DNA from: Desulfovulcanus ferrireducens | GTDB taxonomy: Bacteria > Desulfobacterota > Desulfovibrionia > Desulfovibrionales > Desulfonatronovibrionaceae | Reading direction: 5' to 3' | DNA: 42,703 bases | Assembly: GCF_018704065.1 (NCBI RefSeq) | Contig: NZ_JAGUQP010000027.1 | Coordinates: 1-42,703, forward strand | In this document: in pieces, positions 1-6,860 of the stretch | Layout of the letters: the number at the start of each line of letters is the position of its first letter | Numbering within the stretch: the first letter of the stretch is position 1 | Translations under genes and position numbers: made by a program | The notes under the pieces: generated by a model | The model's database searches: none | What the model was told of the DNA's origin: nothing | Seen by the model: the letters and a program-made list of their open reading frames with translations, nothing else

Positions 1-124
1 GACCAAAAGCTGAGTTACGGTGTCTTGATGCACCAGAAAGTTGAACGGTCTGTCACGCCTAAATTCTTATTTCTTTATCTCTTAAATTTGAAAACAGGTG
101 ATGTAAACATACGAGAAAGTTGAG
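1..124. repeat. Left terminal copy of a 124-bp inverted repeat
   Basis: These bases are the exact reverse complement of 42580-42703 at the other end of the window, and identity stops sharply after base 124. A perfect repeat lying at both extremes usually means an assembly stopped in a multicopy sequence, so the full repeat may extend outside. Bases 125-177, directly inside, resemble the interior of the intergenic palindrome at 18500-18817. No convincing gene lies in it. Confidence 0.9.
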
Positions 125-502
125 GTGGGATATTTTGATTAAACAAATATTCTTTTTATTACCGATAGTTATGCTCAACTCACTTTGAGATAAGTATTTC
201 TTGGTTTTCCAAGATATCCTTAGCTCGATTTTTATCCTCCCCTTAGGCCTGTCAGAATTTATCACCGTTTATCCATCATAAGTAATCATTGTCATAAGCT
301 GAATTTTTCTTAAAAGTTAAATTGCTGGAGTTTGTGAATTTTGTTACAAAATGTTACGCTGTTGCAATGTGCAGCTTGACAACAGGGGCAATGCTTTTAT
401 TGTAGAGCCACCCTCCATTTATTCTGGCTAGTTAAGCTACCCTTCGAAAAAGTTATCCTCCTTTATTTCGATAATAATCCTTTCGTGAGCACCATTGTTG
501 AG

Positions 503-540
503 AAACTAACATTGCATCCTGCAACGTTAGTTTGTTTGTT
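503..540 (+). terminator. Hairpin followed by T-rich tract
   Basis: Arms 503-510 (AAACTAAC) and 526-533 pair perfectly. After one A/C mismatch the stem continues with TTGCA 512-516 and TGCAA 520-524 around a 3-base loop. A T-rich run follows on the plus strand. It looks like a rho-independent terminator, but no plus-strand gene ends just before it, so it may serve a gene beyond the contig end or act in the leader of the 669 gene. Confidence 0.4.
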
Positions 541-590
541 TATTTATAATAAAAGTTAATCGTTCTGGTAGGTTAGAGGTAAATCTCTTT

Positions 591-606
591 TGGCACTGAT
601 TTTGAT
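591..606 (+). promoter_or_regulatory. Candidate sigma-54 promoter (-24/-12)
   Basis: TGGCAC at 591-596 is a perfect -24 element. Ten bases after its GG comes TTGAT at 602-606, which matches the -12 element except that the usual GC is GA. It lies about 60 bases before the Usp gene start at 669. The window encodes an NtrC-type activator, but nothing directly links it to this site. Confidence 0.35.
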
Positions 607-668
607 TATAAGCTGTCAAGAATATTTGTTTTAAATAGCAAACCTAAAGCTAGGATAAGGAGATTGAT

Positions 669-1649
669 GTGATGGGTGCAAGTTTTATAACGGACATAGA
701 GACGGCTGAGAAAGTATTAAACGATGCCAAAAGAAAAATATTGGTTGTATCTACTTATCCATACCATGGCGATAAAAATATTTTTCAGGTCATTAACCTG
801 GCTTCGAGGCTAGATAAAGAAGTAGTGTTTATGTCGGTAGATAATATATCCCGGCTTTATGATTACAAGAGACAAAGACAAAGATATATCAAAAAGTATG
901 AAGAACGAGCAAAAAGAAATTTTTGTCGTTGTGATAAGTTGTGTAAATCATTTGGTGTTAATGTGTATTATTTGGTTGTGCATGATAACTTGGACAAAAT
1001 ACTCTCGCGCATATGCAAAGCAGTCAAGCTTATTGATATGATTGTTTTAGAGCCAGATATAGATATTTATAGTATTACAAGTAAACTTCCTGTGCATTTA
1101 TACAGTATCCATGTATTGTCTGATATAGATATACAGGGATACGAAGTTGATAGTTGTAGAGAAAATATAAAAAACAAAAAAGAAGAAGATAGAGGTGGTG
1201 CCATGTTTCTAAAACTTAAAAGAAAAAGAAAGAAGAAAAAGGAAGTGGAAGAGAAAGAGCATTTAAACAAGCCTACAGCGCAGCAATCATGTGAAGAAAA
1301 CAAAATTTTGGTGGTTAGCAAAGATTCTTCATTTACCCAGGCTATTATCGAGTATGCTGTGCACATGGCTTCTAAGTTAAATGCCAAGATTGTCGCTCTA
1401 AATTTAGATGAAAAGTCTCAGAATTTTGAGGCATTTAAAAAGCAGGCAAGAGAAGCTGCTTTGGTGTTTCAAGCTAAGGCAGGAGAGAGAGGGGTAGGAT
1501 TTTCTCATCTTGTAGCCGAGGGTGAGGAGAGTGCTGTTATTCGTCAATTGCATGCTAAAGATAAAGCGATGAAGTATATTATTGATGATTCTCCGACCTA
1601 TATAGAAAAGGGACAACATTTTCCTGTTTATTGTCGTCTTCAGGTATAG
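669..1649 (+). CDS. Tandem universal-stress-protein-like protein
   Basis: Two UspA-like alpha/beta halves are visible. The first starts at KILVVSTYP (about residues 23-165). The second starts at KILVVSKDSS (about 213-326). They are joined by a very basic linker near residues 180-195 (KLKRKRKKKK). Usp proteins bind ATP or sense stress, but no clear GxxGxxxxS ATP loop is seen here, so nucleotide binding is doubtful. AAGGAG at 657-662 supports the start, GTG 669 or ATG 672. A second in-frame ATG at 1203 has a GAGGTG-like site in front and could yield the C-terminal Usp half alone. It sits 5' of an SLC13 permease, from which a short palindrome separates it. Its role may be to modulate that transporter, which is inference. 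Confidence 0.6.
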   Translation: MMGASFITDIETAEKVLNDAKRKILVVSTYPYHGDKNIFQVINLASRLDKEVVFMSVDNISRLYDYKRQRQRYIKKYEERAKRNFCRCDKLCKSFGVNVYYLVVHDNLDKILSRICKAVKLIDMIVLEPDIDIYSITSKLPVHLYSIHVLSDIDIQGYEVDSCRENIKNKKEEDRGGAMFLKLKRKRKKKKEVEEKEHLNKPTAQQSCEENKILVVSKDSSFTQAIIEYAVHMASKLNAKIVALNLDEKSQNFEAFKKQAREAALVFQAKAGERGVGFSHLVAEGEESAVIRQLHAKDKAMKYIIDDSPTYIEKGQHFPVYCRLQV

Positions 1650-1669
1650 ACTTGCAGTTTCTAGCTTTG

Positions 1670-1772
1670 AGAGTCTGTGTCCAAACCTTACTTAAGAGGG
1701 GAATTTTTCATAATTTTTTTTCAATCCTGATTTCTAATCTGGTAGTCAAAATGGGGTTTGGCCACAGACTCT
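1670..1772. repeat. Intergenic palindrome, 103-bp form
   Basis: The left arm starts agagtctgtgtccaaac and the right arm ends gtttggccacagactct, forming a long stem. The interior is the same as the 164-bp copy at 20443-20606 with the central part deleted. It lies between the Usp gene and the SLC13 gene and could also act as a transcriptional pause or processing site. Confidence 0.8.
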
Positions 1773-1842
1773 TAAGTGAGGGATGTGGACTTTCGGATCC
1801 TGACTCTGGTTTGACTGAAAACTTAACTTGAAGGGGGATTGT

Positions 1843-3642
1843 ATGACCTTTGAGATGATTTTGGTTATGGGGGTGCTTTTTGTAGCTATCCTTATGTTTA
1901 TTTTTGAGTGGGTACGTGTTGATGTAGTGGGCATTATCATGATGGTTGTTTTGCCTCTTCTTGGCTTGGTTACTCCTAAGGAGGCTATAAGCGGCCTGAG
2001 TAGTAACGCTGTTGTCTCTATTATTGCCGTAATTATTATTGGCGCAGGACTGGATAAGACTGGAGTTATGAATTCTCTGGCTCGTCTTATTTTGAAGTTT
2101 GCTGGCAAGAGCGAAAGCAGGATTATTGCCCTAATTTCAGGAACTGTCGCCTTCATATCTAGTTTTATGCAAAATATTGGAGCAGCAGCTTTATTTTTAC
2201 CTGCGGTGCGCAGAATAGCAAGGCAAACCAACATTCCGGTTCCGCGCATCCTCATGCCAATGGGCTTTTGCGCTATCATTGGCGGGTGTATTACCTTGGT
2301 TGGCTCCAGCCCCCTTATTTTACTGAATGATTTAATGAAGGTGGTTGGAGATTATCAACCATTTGGACTTTTTAGTGTTACCCCGCTTGGTCTCGCTCTT
2401 ACAGCGGCAGGCATATTATATTTTATTTTTTTGGGAAGGTATATTTTACCTGCCAAGGCCAGTGAAGAAAAATACGGTCCGTTGTCTCCAGTCTTGGCAA
2501 AGACATACGGAGAAATTGGTGATTTGTATGAACTTCATATCCCCGATAGTTTTAAGGAGCAGAGCTTAAAGGCTATTGACTTACGGCCGCTCTATTTTTG
2601 TACTGTAGTGGCAATAGCCAAGGGCACAACGCGTCAGAGAGTTTTTGCCCCTGAGCCAGATGAATTCCTGGGGCCTGGGGATGATATCGCCGTGGTCGGG
2701 CCGCGTGAGCTGGTAGAAAAACTCGCTCAAGATTACGGATGGAAATTAAAAAAGGAGCTAGAGGTTTTTGCCGAAGACCTTTCCCCTAACAACGCTGGTA
2801 TTATGGAAGCTATTGTTACTCCTCGTTCACAACTGGTTCACCATACTTTAAAGGAATTTAAGTTTCGTCGTCGTTTTGGTGTAAACCCGATGGCCATTTT
2901 TCGCAGAGACAAGATATTTATTAGCGGTATTTCGGACATAGAGTTGTTGCCTGGTGATGCGCTTTTGTTGTTTGGACGTTGGGAAAAATTTCATTTCCTA
3001 AAAGAAAAACCGGATTTTGCTTTTACAGAACCAGTGAAAGGGGAAATTATTAATACGGAAAAGGCCAAGTGGGCCCTTGGTTGCCTGGTTGTGTCTCTTG
3101 TTATGATTTTGGGCTTTCATGTGCAACTTTCAATTGCTTTGCTGACCGGTGCCTTGGGCATGGTGATTACCAAAGTCTTGACGATTGATGAGGCATATGA
3201 TTCAGTTGACTGGATGACTGTTTTTCTTCTGGGGGGCCTTATTCCTTTGGGCGTAGCTTTTCAGAATACTGGGGCAGCTAAGTTTATAGCAGATTCGATT
3301 ATGTCAGCATTAGGAAGTGTTTCTCCCCTTACATTATTTATTGTTATTGGTCTATTGACTTCATTCTTTACCCTTGTTGTTTCCAATGTGGGATGTACCG
3401 TATTAATGGTTCCTCTTTCCATGAATATGGCTATTAAGGCGGGAGCCGATCCAAGAATCGCCGCATTGGTAGTGGCTGTTGCGGCCTCCAATACTTTTGT
3501 CTTACCTACCCATCAGGTGAATGCCTTGATTATGCGGCCAGGTGGATATCGTACTATTGATTATGTAAAGGCAGGATCTGGTATGACCATCCTTTACCTA
3601 GTAGTAATGATAGCTGGGTTGGCTTTATTTTATGGTTTCTAA
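1843..3642 (+). CDS. SLC13/DASS-family anion permease with two TrkA-C domains
   Basis: This is a 599-residue inner-membrane transporter. A hydrophobic N-terminal half (about residues 1-215) and C-terminal half (about 405-599) surround two soluble TrkA-C (RCK-C) domains at about 227-300 and 323-390. Each ends in the typical GDD-IAVVG or GDALLLFG strand. This is the layout of the SLC13-related permeases common in marine bacteria. In sulfate reducers such proteins are candidate Na+-coupled sulfate or dicarboxylate importers, but the substrate is not readable from sequence. ATG 1843 is chosen because AAGGGGG at 1831-1837 sits five bases before it; an upstream TTG at 1828 overlaps that site. The TrkA-C pair suggests gating by a small ligand. 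A sodium exporter downstream fits Na+ cycling. Confidence 0.8.
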   Translation: MTFEMILVMGVLFVAILMFIFEWVRVDVVGIIMMVVLPLLGLVTPKEAISGLSSNAVVSIIAVIIIGAGLDKTGVMNSLARLILKFAGKSESRIIALISGTVAFISSFMQNIGAAALFLPAVRRIARQTNIPVPRILMPMGFCAIIGGCITLVGSSPLILLNDLMKVVGDYQPFGLFSVTPLGLALTAAGILYFIFLGRYILPAKASEEKYGPLSPVLAKTYGEIGDLYELHIPDSFKEQSLKAIDLRPLYFCTVVAIAKGTTRQRVFAPEPDEFLGPGDDIAVVGPRELVEKLAQDYGWKLKKELEVFAEDLSPNNAGIMEAIVTPRSQLVHHTLKEFKFRRRFGVNPMAIFRRDKIFISGISDIELLPGDALLLFGRWEKFHFLKEKPDFAFTEPVKGEIINTEKAKWALGCLVVSLVMILGFHVQLSIALLTGALGMVITKVLTIDEAYDSVDWMTVFLLGGLIPLGVAFQNTGAAKFIADSIMSALGSVSPLTLFIVIGLLTSFFTLVVSNVGCTVLMVPLSMNMAIKAGADPRIAALVVAVAASNTFVLPTHQVNALIMRPGGYRTIDYVKAGSGMTILYLVVMIAGLALFYGF

Positions 3643-3664
3643 GGCTATCTAACTTAAGTTTGTA

Positions 3665-3692
3665 CCGGCATGGCCGCTAAATGCCATGCCGG
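3665..3692 (+). terminator. GC-rich hairpin after the SLC13 gene
   Basis: A perfect 10-bp stem, CCGGCATGGC at 3665-3674 with its complement at 3683-3692, closes an 8-base loop 23 bases after the permease stop. There is no U-tract directly behind it, so it may be an RNA-stabilising or rho-aided terminator rather than a simple intrinsic one. Confidence 0.45.
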
Positions 3693-3753
3693 CGCGTAAG
3701 GATAGGGTTTTGTTCACATGTCTTTATCTTATAAAAAATAAGTGGAGCTATGT

Positions 3754-4209
3754 ATGTTGGTTTCTAAAATCATGCAAACAGAACTTGTGTTGGCTGATAT
3801 GGAAAGTGATTTTGTGACACTTTTATGCAAGATTAGTAACTTATCGCCAAGACAAATTTACGTAGTTGATGATCAACTAAAATTGCAGGGGATAATTACT
3901 GGGTATGATTTGTTAAAGGTGGTATTGCCTGAATATATAGATTCAAATTTATTACGTTCAATTAGAGACCAGAAAATTGATGATTATCTTTTAAAATGTA
4001 TTGACCATATAAAAGAGAAAAAAGCCAGTGAAATTATGGTTCGTGACTTTACTTATTTAAAAGAAACAGATCATGCTATGGAGGCTGAGGCTTTGATTGT
4101 TGAAAAAAGAATTAATGCTTTACCTGTACTAGATGAGAATGGAAAAATTCTTGGAGAAGTGCACAGACGTGATATTTTGAATTATATAGCCAGGCTTTGC
4201 TGTAAATAA
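3754..4209 (+). CDS. CBS-domain pair protein
   Basis: The protein has 151 residues, nearly all made of two CBS motifs: about residues 3-60 (VSKIMQTELV through GIITGYDLLKV) and about 92-148 (ASEIMVRDF through LGEVHRRDILNYI). CBS pairs bind adenosyl nucleotides and regulate transporters or enzymes. The start is ATG 3754, preceded by GGAG at 3744-3747. A GTG at 3742 overlaps that site and is less likely. It stands alone between two ion transporters, so it may report cellular energy state to one of them. That is inference; no membrane segment or other domain is present. Confidence 0.75.
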   Translation: MLVSKIMQTELVLADMESDFVTLLCKISNLSPRQIYVVDDQLKLQGIITGYDLLKVVLPEYIDSNLLRSIRDQKIDDYLLKCIDHIKEKKASEIMVRDFTYLKETDHAMEAEALIVEKRINALPVLDENGKILGEVHRRDILNYIARLCCK

Positions 4210-4311
4210 TAGACTGATATGAGAAAAAAATATTAGCAAGATTTTATATCCAGCATATTTTGTTAAACTTTTTTTTGTCCATAGTTTTTTGGGTCTTCAA
4301 TCTTGGTTTTT

Positions 4312-4376
4312 ATGGGAGTGCATCCGTTGGTTCTTCCAGATTGGGAGTTGGGATGCTTTAACCTCCCATTTTTTTG
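4312..4376 (+). ncRNA. Structured leader with U-tract upstream of nhaD-like gene (candidate riboswitch or attenuator)
   Basis: ATGGGAG 4312-4318 pairs perfectly with CTCCCAT 4363-4369. Just inside, GCATCC 4320-4325 pairs with GGATGC 4351-4356. A small TGG/CCA hairpin lies at 4328-4338. Seven T residues (4369-4375) follow the outer stem. A second TGGGAG at 4342-4347 could instead pair with CTCCCA 4363-4368, which excludes both helices. It sits 63 bases before the NhaD-type antiporter start. Na+ and Li+ riboswitch classes are known upstream of such antiporters, but membership in one is not shown. It could simply terminate the CBS gene, which ends at 4209. Confidence 0.5.
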
Positions 4377-4438
4377 TGAAATAAGTATAGTAATTGGGGA
4401 ATCCAGATATAGTTAAGTGATATTTAGGGAGGGAATAA

Positions 4439-5776
4439 ATGTTTTGGACGGCGACCTTAATATTTGTCATTTCATATGCGGTAATTGTATCTGAAAAGAT
4501 ACATAAAACCAAGGTGGCGCTGTTTGGAGCTGCCCTGGTTTTAATTACAAAAATCCTTTTGCAACACGAGGCTCTGCACGACATTGAGCTTGGTGTAGAT
4601 TGGAACGTTATCTTTTTGCTCATTTCAATGATGATCATCATCAATGTTATGACCAAAACAGGGGTTTTTCAATATGTAGCCATCAAATCTGCCAAGGTAG
4701 CCAAAGGAGAGCCATATACCATAATGGCCATCTTTGCCGTGATTACTGCCATTGGTTCGGCCTTTCTGGACAATGTAACCACTGTTCTTCTTCTGGCTCC
4801 GGTAACTCTGTTAATTGCAGAACAACTGGAAGTGGACCCGGTCCCTTACCTGATTACCGAGGCCCTGGCTTCAAATATTGGCGGGACTGCCACGTTAATT
4901 GGTGACCCCCCAAATATCATGATCGCATCTAAAGCGGGTCTGAACTTTATGGACTTTATTGTCCATCTTACCCCGGCCATTATTATCATCTTTGTTATCT
5001 GGATGCTTTGCTGGAAAATCATTTTTGGCAAGCGTCTTCATGTTAAGCAGGAAAACAGAGAGCGCGTCATGGCCATGAATGAAAACGAGCTTATCAAAAA
5101 TCCTGTCCTGCTCAAAAAATCACTCTTTGTTCTAGCCTTAACCATTACTGGTTTTATCCTGCATGGGGTATTTCACTACGAACCAGCCACAGTAGCCTTG
5201 ATGGGTGCAGCCACATTGTTGCTTATTTCCGGAGAAGAGCCGCATGAAATCCTGGCCGAAGTGGAATGGCCAACCATTTTCTTTTTTATTGGCCTGTTCA
5301 TCATAATTGGCGGCACGGTCAAAGTCGGACTTATTGAACTCATGTCGCAAAAAATGATCCAAATAACCAACCCCCAACCGGATAACATGTTCACCCTTTC
5401 CATGGTGATGGTCTGGTTCTCTGCAATTGCCTCAGCTATTGTGGACAATATCCCCTTTGTGGCCACTATGAATCCATTGCTCATTGATATGGTCCACAAG
5501 GTTTACGGTTTAACTGACGCTGCAACAATGGAGCACATCCAGCACGCAGCCATGATGCCGGTCTGGTGGGCCTTGGCCTTAGGTGCTTGTCTTGGGGGTA
5601 ATGGTTCTCCCATTGGGGCCTCCGCCAATGTTATTGTTGTTGGTATGAGCGAAAAGGCAGGGCATAAAATAACCTTTGTTCGCTTTTTAAAATATGGTGT
5701 GCCAGTAACGGTTTTGACTATTGTTATATCTATGCTTTATATTTATGTACGGTATTATGTGTTGGGTTGGGTATAA
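4439..5776 (+). CDS. NhaD/ArsB-superfamily Na+/H+ antiporter
   Basis: The protein has 445 residues with about a dozen membrane segments. It shows the inverted-repeat signature of the ion-transporter superfamily: SAFLDNVTTVLLLAP with GGTATLIGDPPNIM in the first half, SAIVDNIPFVATMNP with GGNGSPIGASANVIV in the second. The paired DN motifs and the GDPPN loop are typical of NhaD-type antiporters and also of ArsB-like permeases. NhaD (Na+ or Li+ out, H+ in) is favoured by length and by the neighbouring SLC13 permease. GGGAGGG at 4427-4433 precedes the ATG. The leader at 4312-4376 may control it. No ars genes are nearby. Confidence 0.75.
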   Translation: MFWTATLIFVISYAVIVSEKIHKTKVALFGAALVLITKILLQHEALHDIELGVDWNVIFLLISMMIIINVMTKTGVFQYVAIKSAKVAKGEPYTIMAIFAVITAIGSAFLDNVTTVLLLAPVTLLIAEQLEVDPVPYLITEALASNIGGTATLIGDPPNIMIASKAGLNFMDFIVHLTPAIIIIFVIWMLCWKIIFGKRLHVKQENRERVMAMNENELIKNPVLLKKSLFVLALTITGFILHGVFHYEPATVALMGAATLLLISGEEPHEILAEVEWPTIFFFIGLFIIIGGTVKVGLIELMSQKMIQITNPQPDNMFTLSMVMVWFSAIASAIVDNIPFVATMNPLLIDMVHKVYGLTDAATMEHIQHAAMMPVWWALALGACLGGNGSPIGASANVIVVGMSEKAGHKITFVRFLKYGVPVTVLTIVISMLYIYVRYYVLGWV

Positions 5777-5931
5777 AAAGCGATTTATTGCCGTATTTTT
5801 GTAAGTGATAGGCTAAAAAAATAAATGTGAATGGTTAATTCCTGTTTTTTGCTAGTTATAAATGTTATTGTACGTGTTTTGATGTTGTGAGCTTAATAAA
5901 AATTGAACAAGACTAACATAATAAATAAGTT

Positions 5932-6190
5932 ACTCAGCTTTCTGAGTTAATTTGCGAGCGCATTTTCTTCAATGCTAACAAAGACTTGGACAGATCTAAG
6001 GCTTGCTTGCGGGCTGTGCATAATGGGGTTAGTCAATAGAATATTATTTAATGCTTTTTCTGTTGTTATGATGGGTTTCGAAAGTTCGATGGAATAACCT
6101 CCCTATGCACAGCACTTCCGCAATCTTCGCCAAGATGTGTTACCCAACCCGTTTGTAATGCATTTCAGAAAATGCTCTCTTCAATTGTGT
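5932..6190. repeat. Long imperfect palindrome (interior type)
   Basis: The left arm (gcgcattttcttcaatgctaac, then gcttgcttgcgggctgtgcat) pairs imperfectly with the right arm (atgcacagcacttccgcaat, then the gcatttcagaaaatgctct region). The reverse complement of 6110-6172 closely matches 18548-18612, which places it in the same family as the 18.5-kb element. Its first 54 bases recur inverted at 40226-40279. Confidence 0.65.
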
Positions 6191-6248
6191 AGTAATTTGA
6201 GGATGTTAATCATGTCAGCAAGTTGAGTAAGTTATCATCAACACCTAA

Positions 6249-6809
6249 AGAGACTGTGGCCAAACTTTACTTAAGAGGCCAAATTTTCATCAATCCTGAT
6301 TTCTTTCATGCTGGTGCAAATGCCTGGACCCATCTATAGTTTGCTTGCGAGCAGAGCATGAAGGGATACTTTGGGTAAACAAATAGGCTTTTAATTATAC
6401 TCAAGTTGAGCGATTTTCAGTCAATGGGTGAGATTGCCACGGACAGCTTCGCTGCCCTCGCAATGACAATCTCGCTCCTGTCATGGCGAGCGGAACAAAG
6501 TGAAGCGAAGCAATTTCAAGGTTTGAACTGCAAAAAAATCGCTCAATTTACACGATAGATAGTTATAGTAAGGCCCGTAAGGTAGTTAACTTTGTCGCCC
6601 CGATGCTCTGCTTATCCTCAAGCTTCGTCCCGCACCCATTTTGACTGAGTATCTGAAAAGCGATGAGCATCGATGGTTTTAAAGTTAATTTTTTGCTTTG
6701 TCACAAAATTTGCTGAAAATGGGCGCGGGATTACCCTGCCCTTTGCAATGCATTCAAGAAACCAGGATTTTCAATCATAGTAGTGAAATGGGGTTTGGCC
6801 ACGGACTCT
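6249..6809. repeat. Composite palindrome with nested interior
   Basis: The left part, 6249-6334, and right part, 6738-6809, are the two halves of the 164-bp element seen intact at 20443-20606. Between them lie about 400 bases that themselves resemble the interior of the 18.5-kb element (tttgcttgcgagcagagcat near 6341; the complement of its other arm near 6602-6640). A REP-like hairpin sits at the centre. It is read as one long-form palindrome or as a repeat inserted in a repeat. Confidence 0.65.
6431..6517. repeat. REP-like hairpin (gattgcc / cttcgct / cgcaatgac type)
   Basis: The left arm 6431-6468 (agattgccacggacagcttc onward) and right arm 6480-6517 (tgtcatggcgagcggaac onward to gcgaagcaattt) are imperfect complements. 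The words cttcgct, cgcaatgaca and gcgaagcaat are those of a short interspersed repeat that occurs in many unrelated bacterial genomes. Confidence 0.6.
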
Positions 6810-6860
6810 AAAATGTAATATTTCCTCAAAAAACGGGGGGATTTAGGGGTTCCTGTTATT

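Larger units (their letters stand above)
125..668. other. Gene-free left flank: palindrome fragment, hairpin, possible promoters
   Basis: No open frame here looks like a real protein. Bases 125-177 match the reverse complement of about 18645-18695 at roughly 85 percent by eye, so this is a fragment of the intergenic palindrome family. A T-rich hairpin lies at 503-540. A TTGACA box near 375 with a loose -10 box (TATTGT) 16 bases on is a weak sigma-70 candidate. A sigma-54-like site lies at 591-606. The rest, about 180-370, is AT-rich and shows nothing recognisable. Confidence 0.5.
5777..6860. other. 1.1-kb gene-free spacer filled with palindromic repeats
   Basis: No open frame looks like a protein. 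From left to right it holds an AT-rich stretch (5777-5930), a long imperfect palindrome (5932-6190), a composite palindrome (6249-6809) with an internal REP-like hairpin (6431-6517), and the short leader of the lon-like gene. It separates the ion-transport group from the proteolysis and signalling group. Confidence 0.7.

Noticed and set aside
59-265. 68-aa minus-strand frame spanning the left terminal repeat
   Set aside because: It overlaps the 124-bp repeat and palindrome-derived sequence, has no ribosome site, and does not resemble a protein.
1746-2279. 177-aa minus-strand frame opposite the SLC13 gene
   Set aside because: It is the antisense shadow of a clear membrane-protein gene, with shadow-like Ile/Thr-rich composition.
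4439-5776. Arsenite permease ArsB as the name of this transporter
   Set aside because: The superfamily is shared, but no arsR, arsC or arsA neighbours exist and the motifs and context fit NhaD better.
5777-6860. Possible degraded gene in the large spacer
   Set aside because: All recognisable structure there is palindromic repeat; no protein motif was found in six frames.
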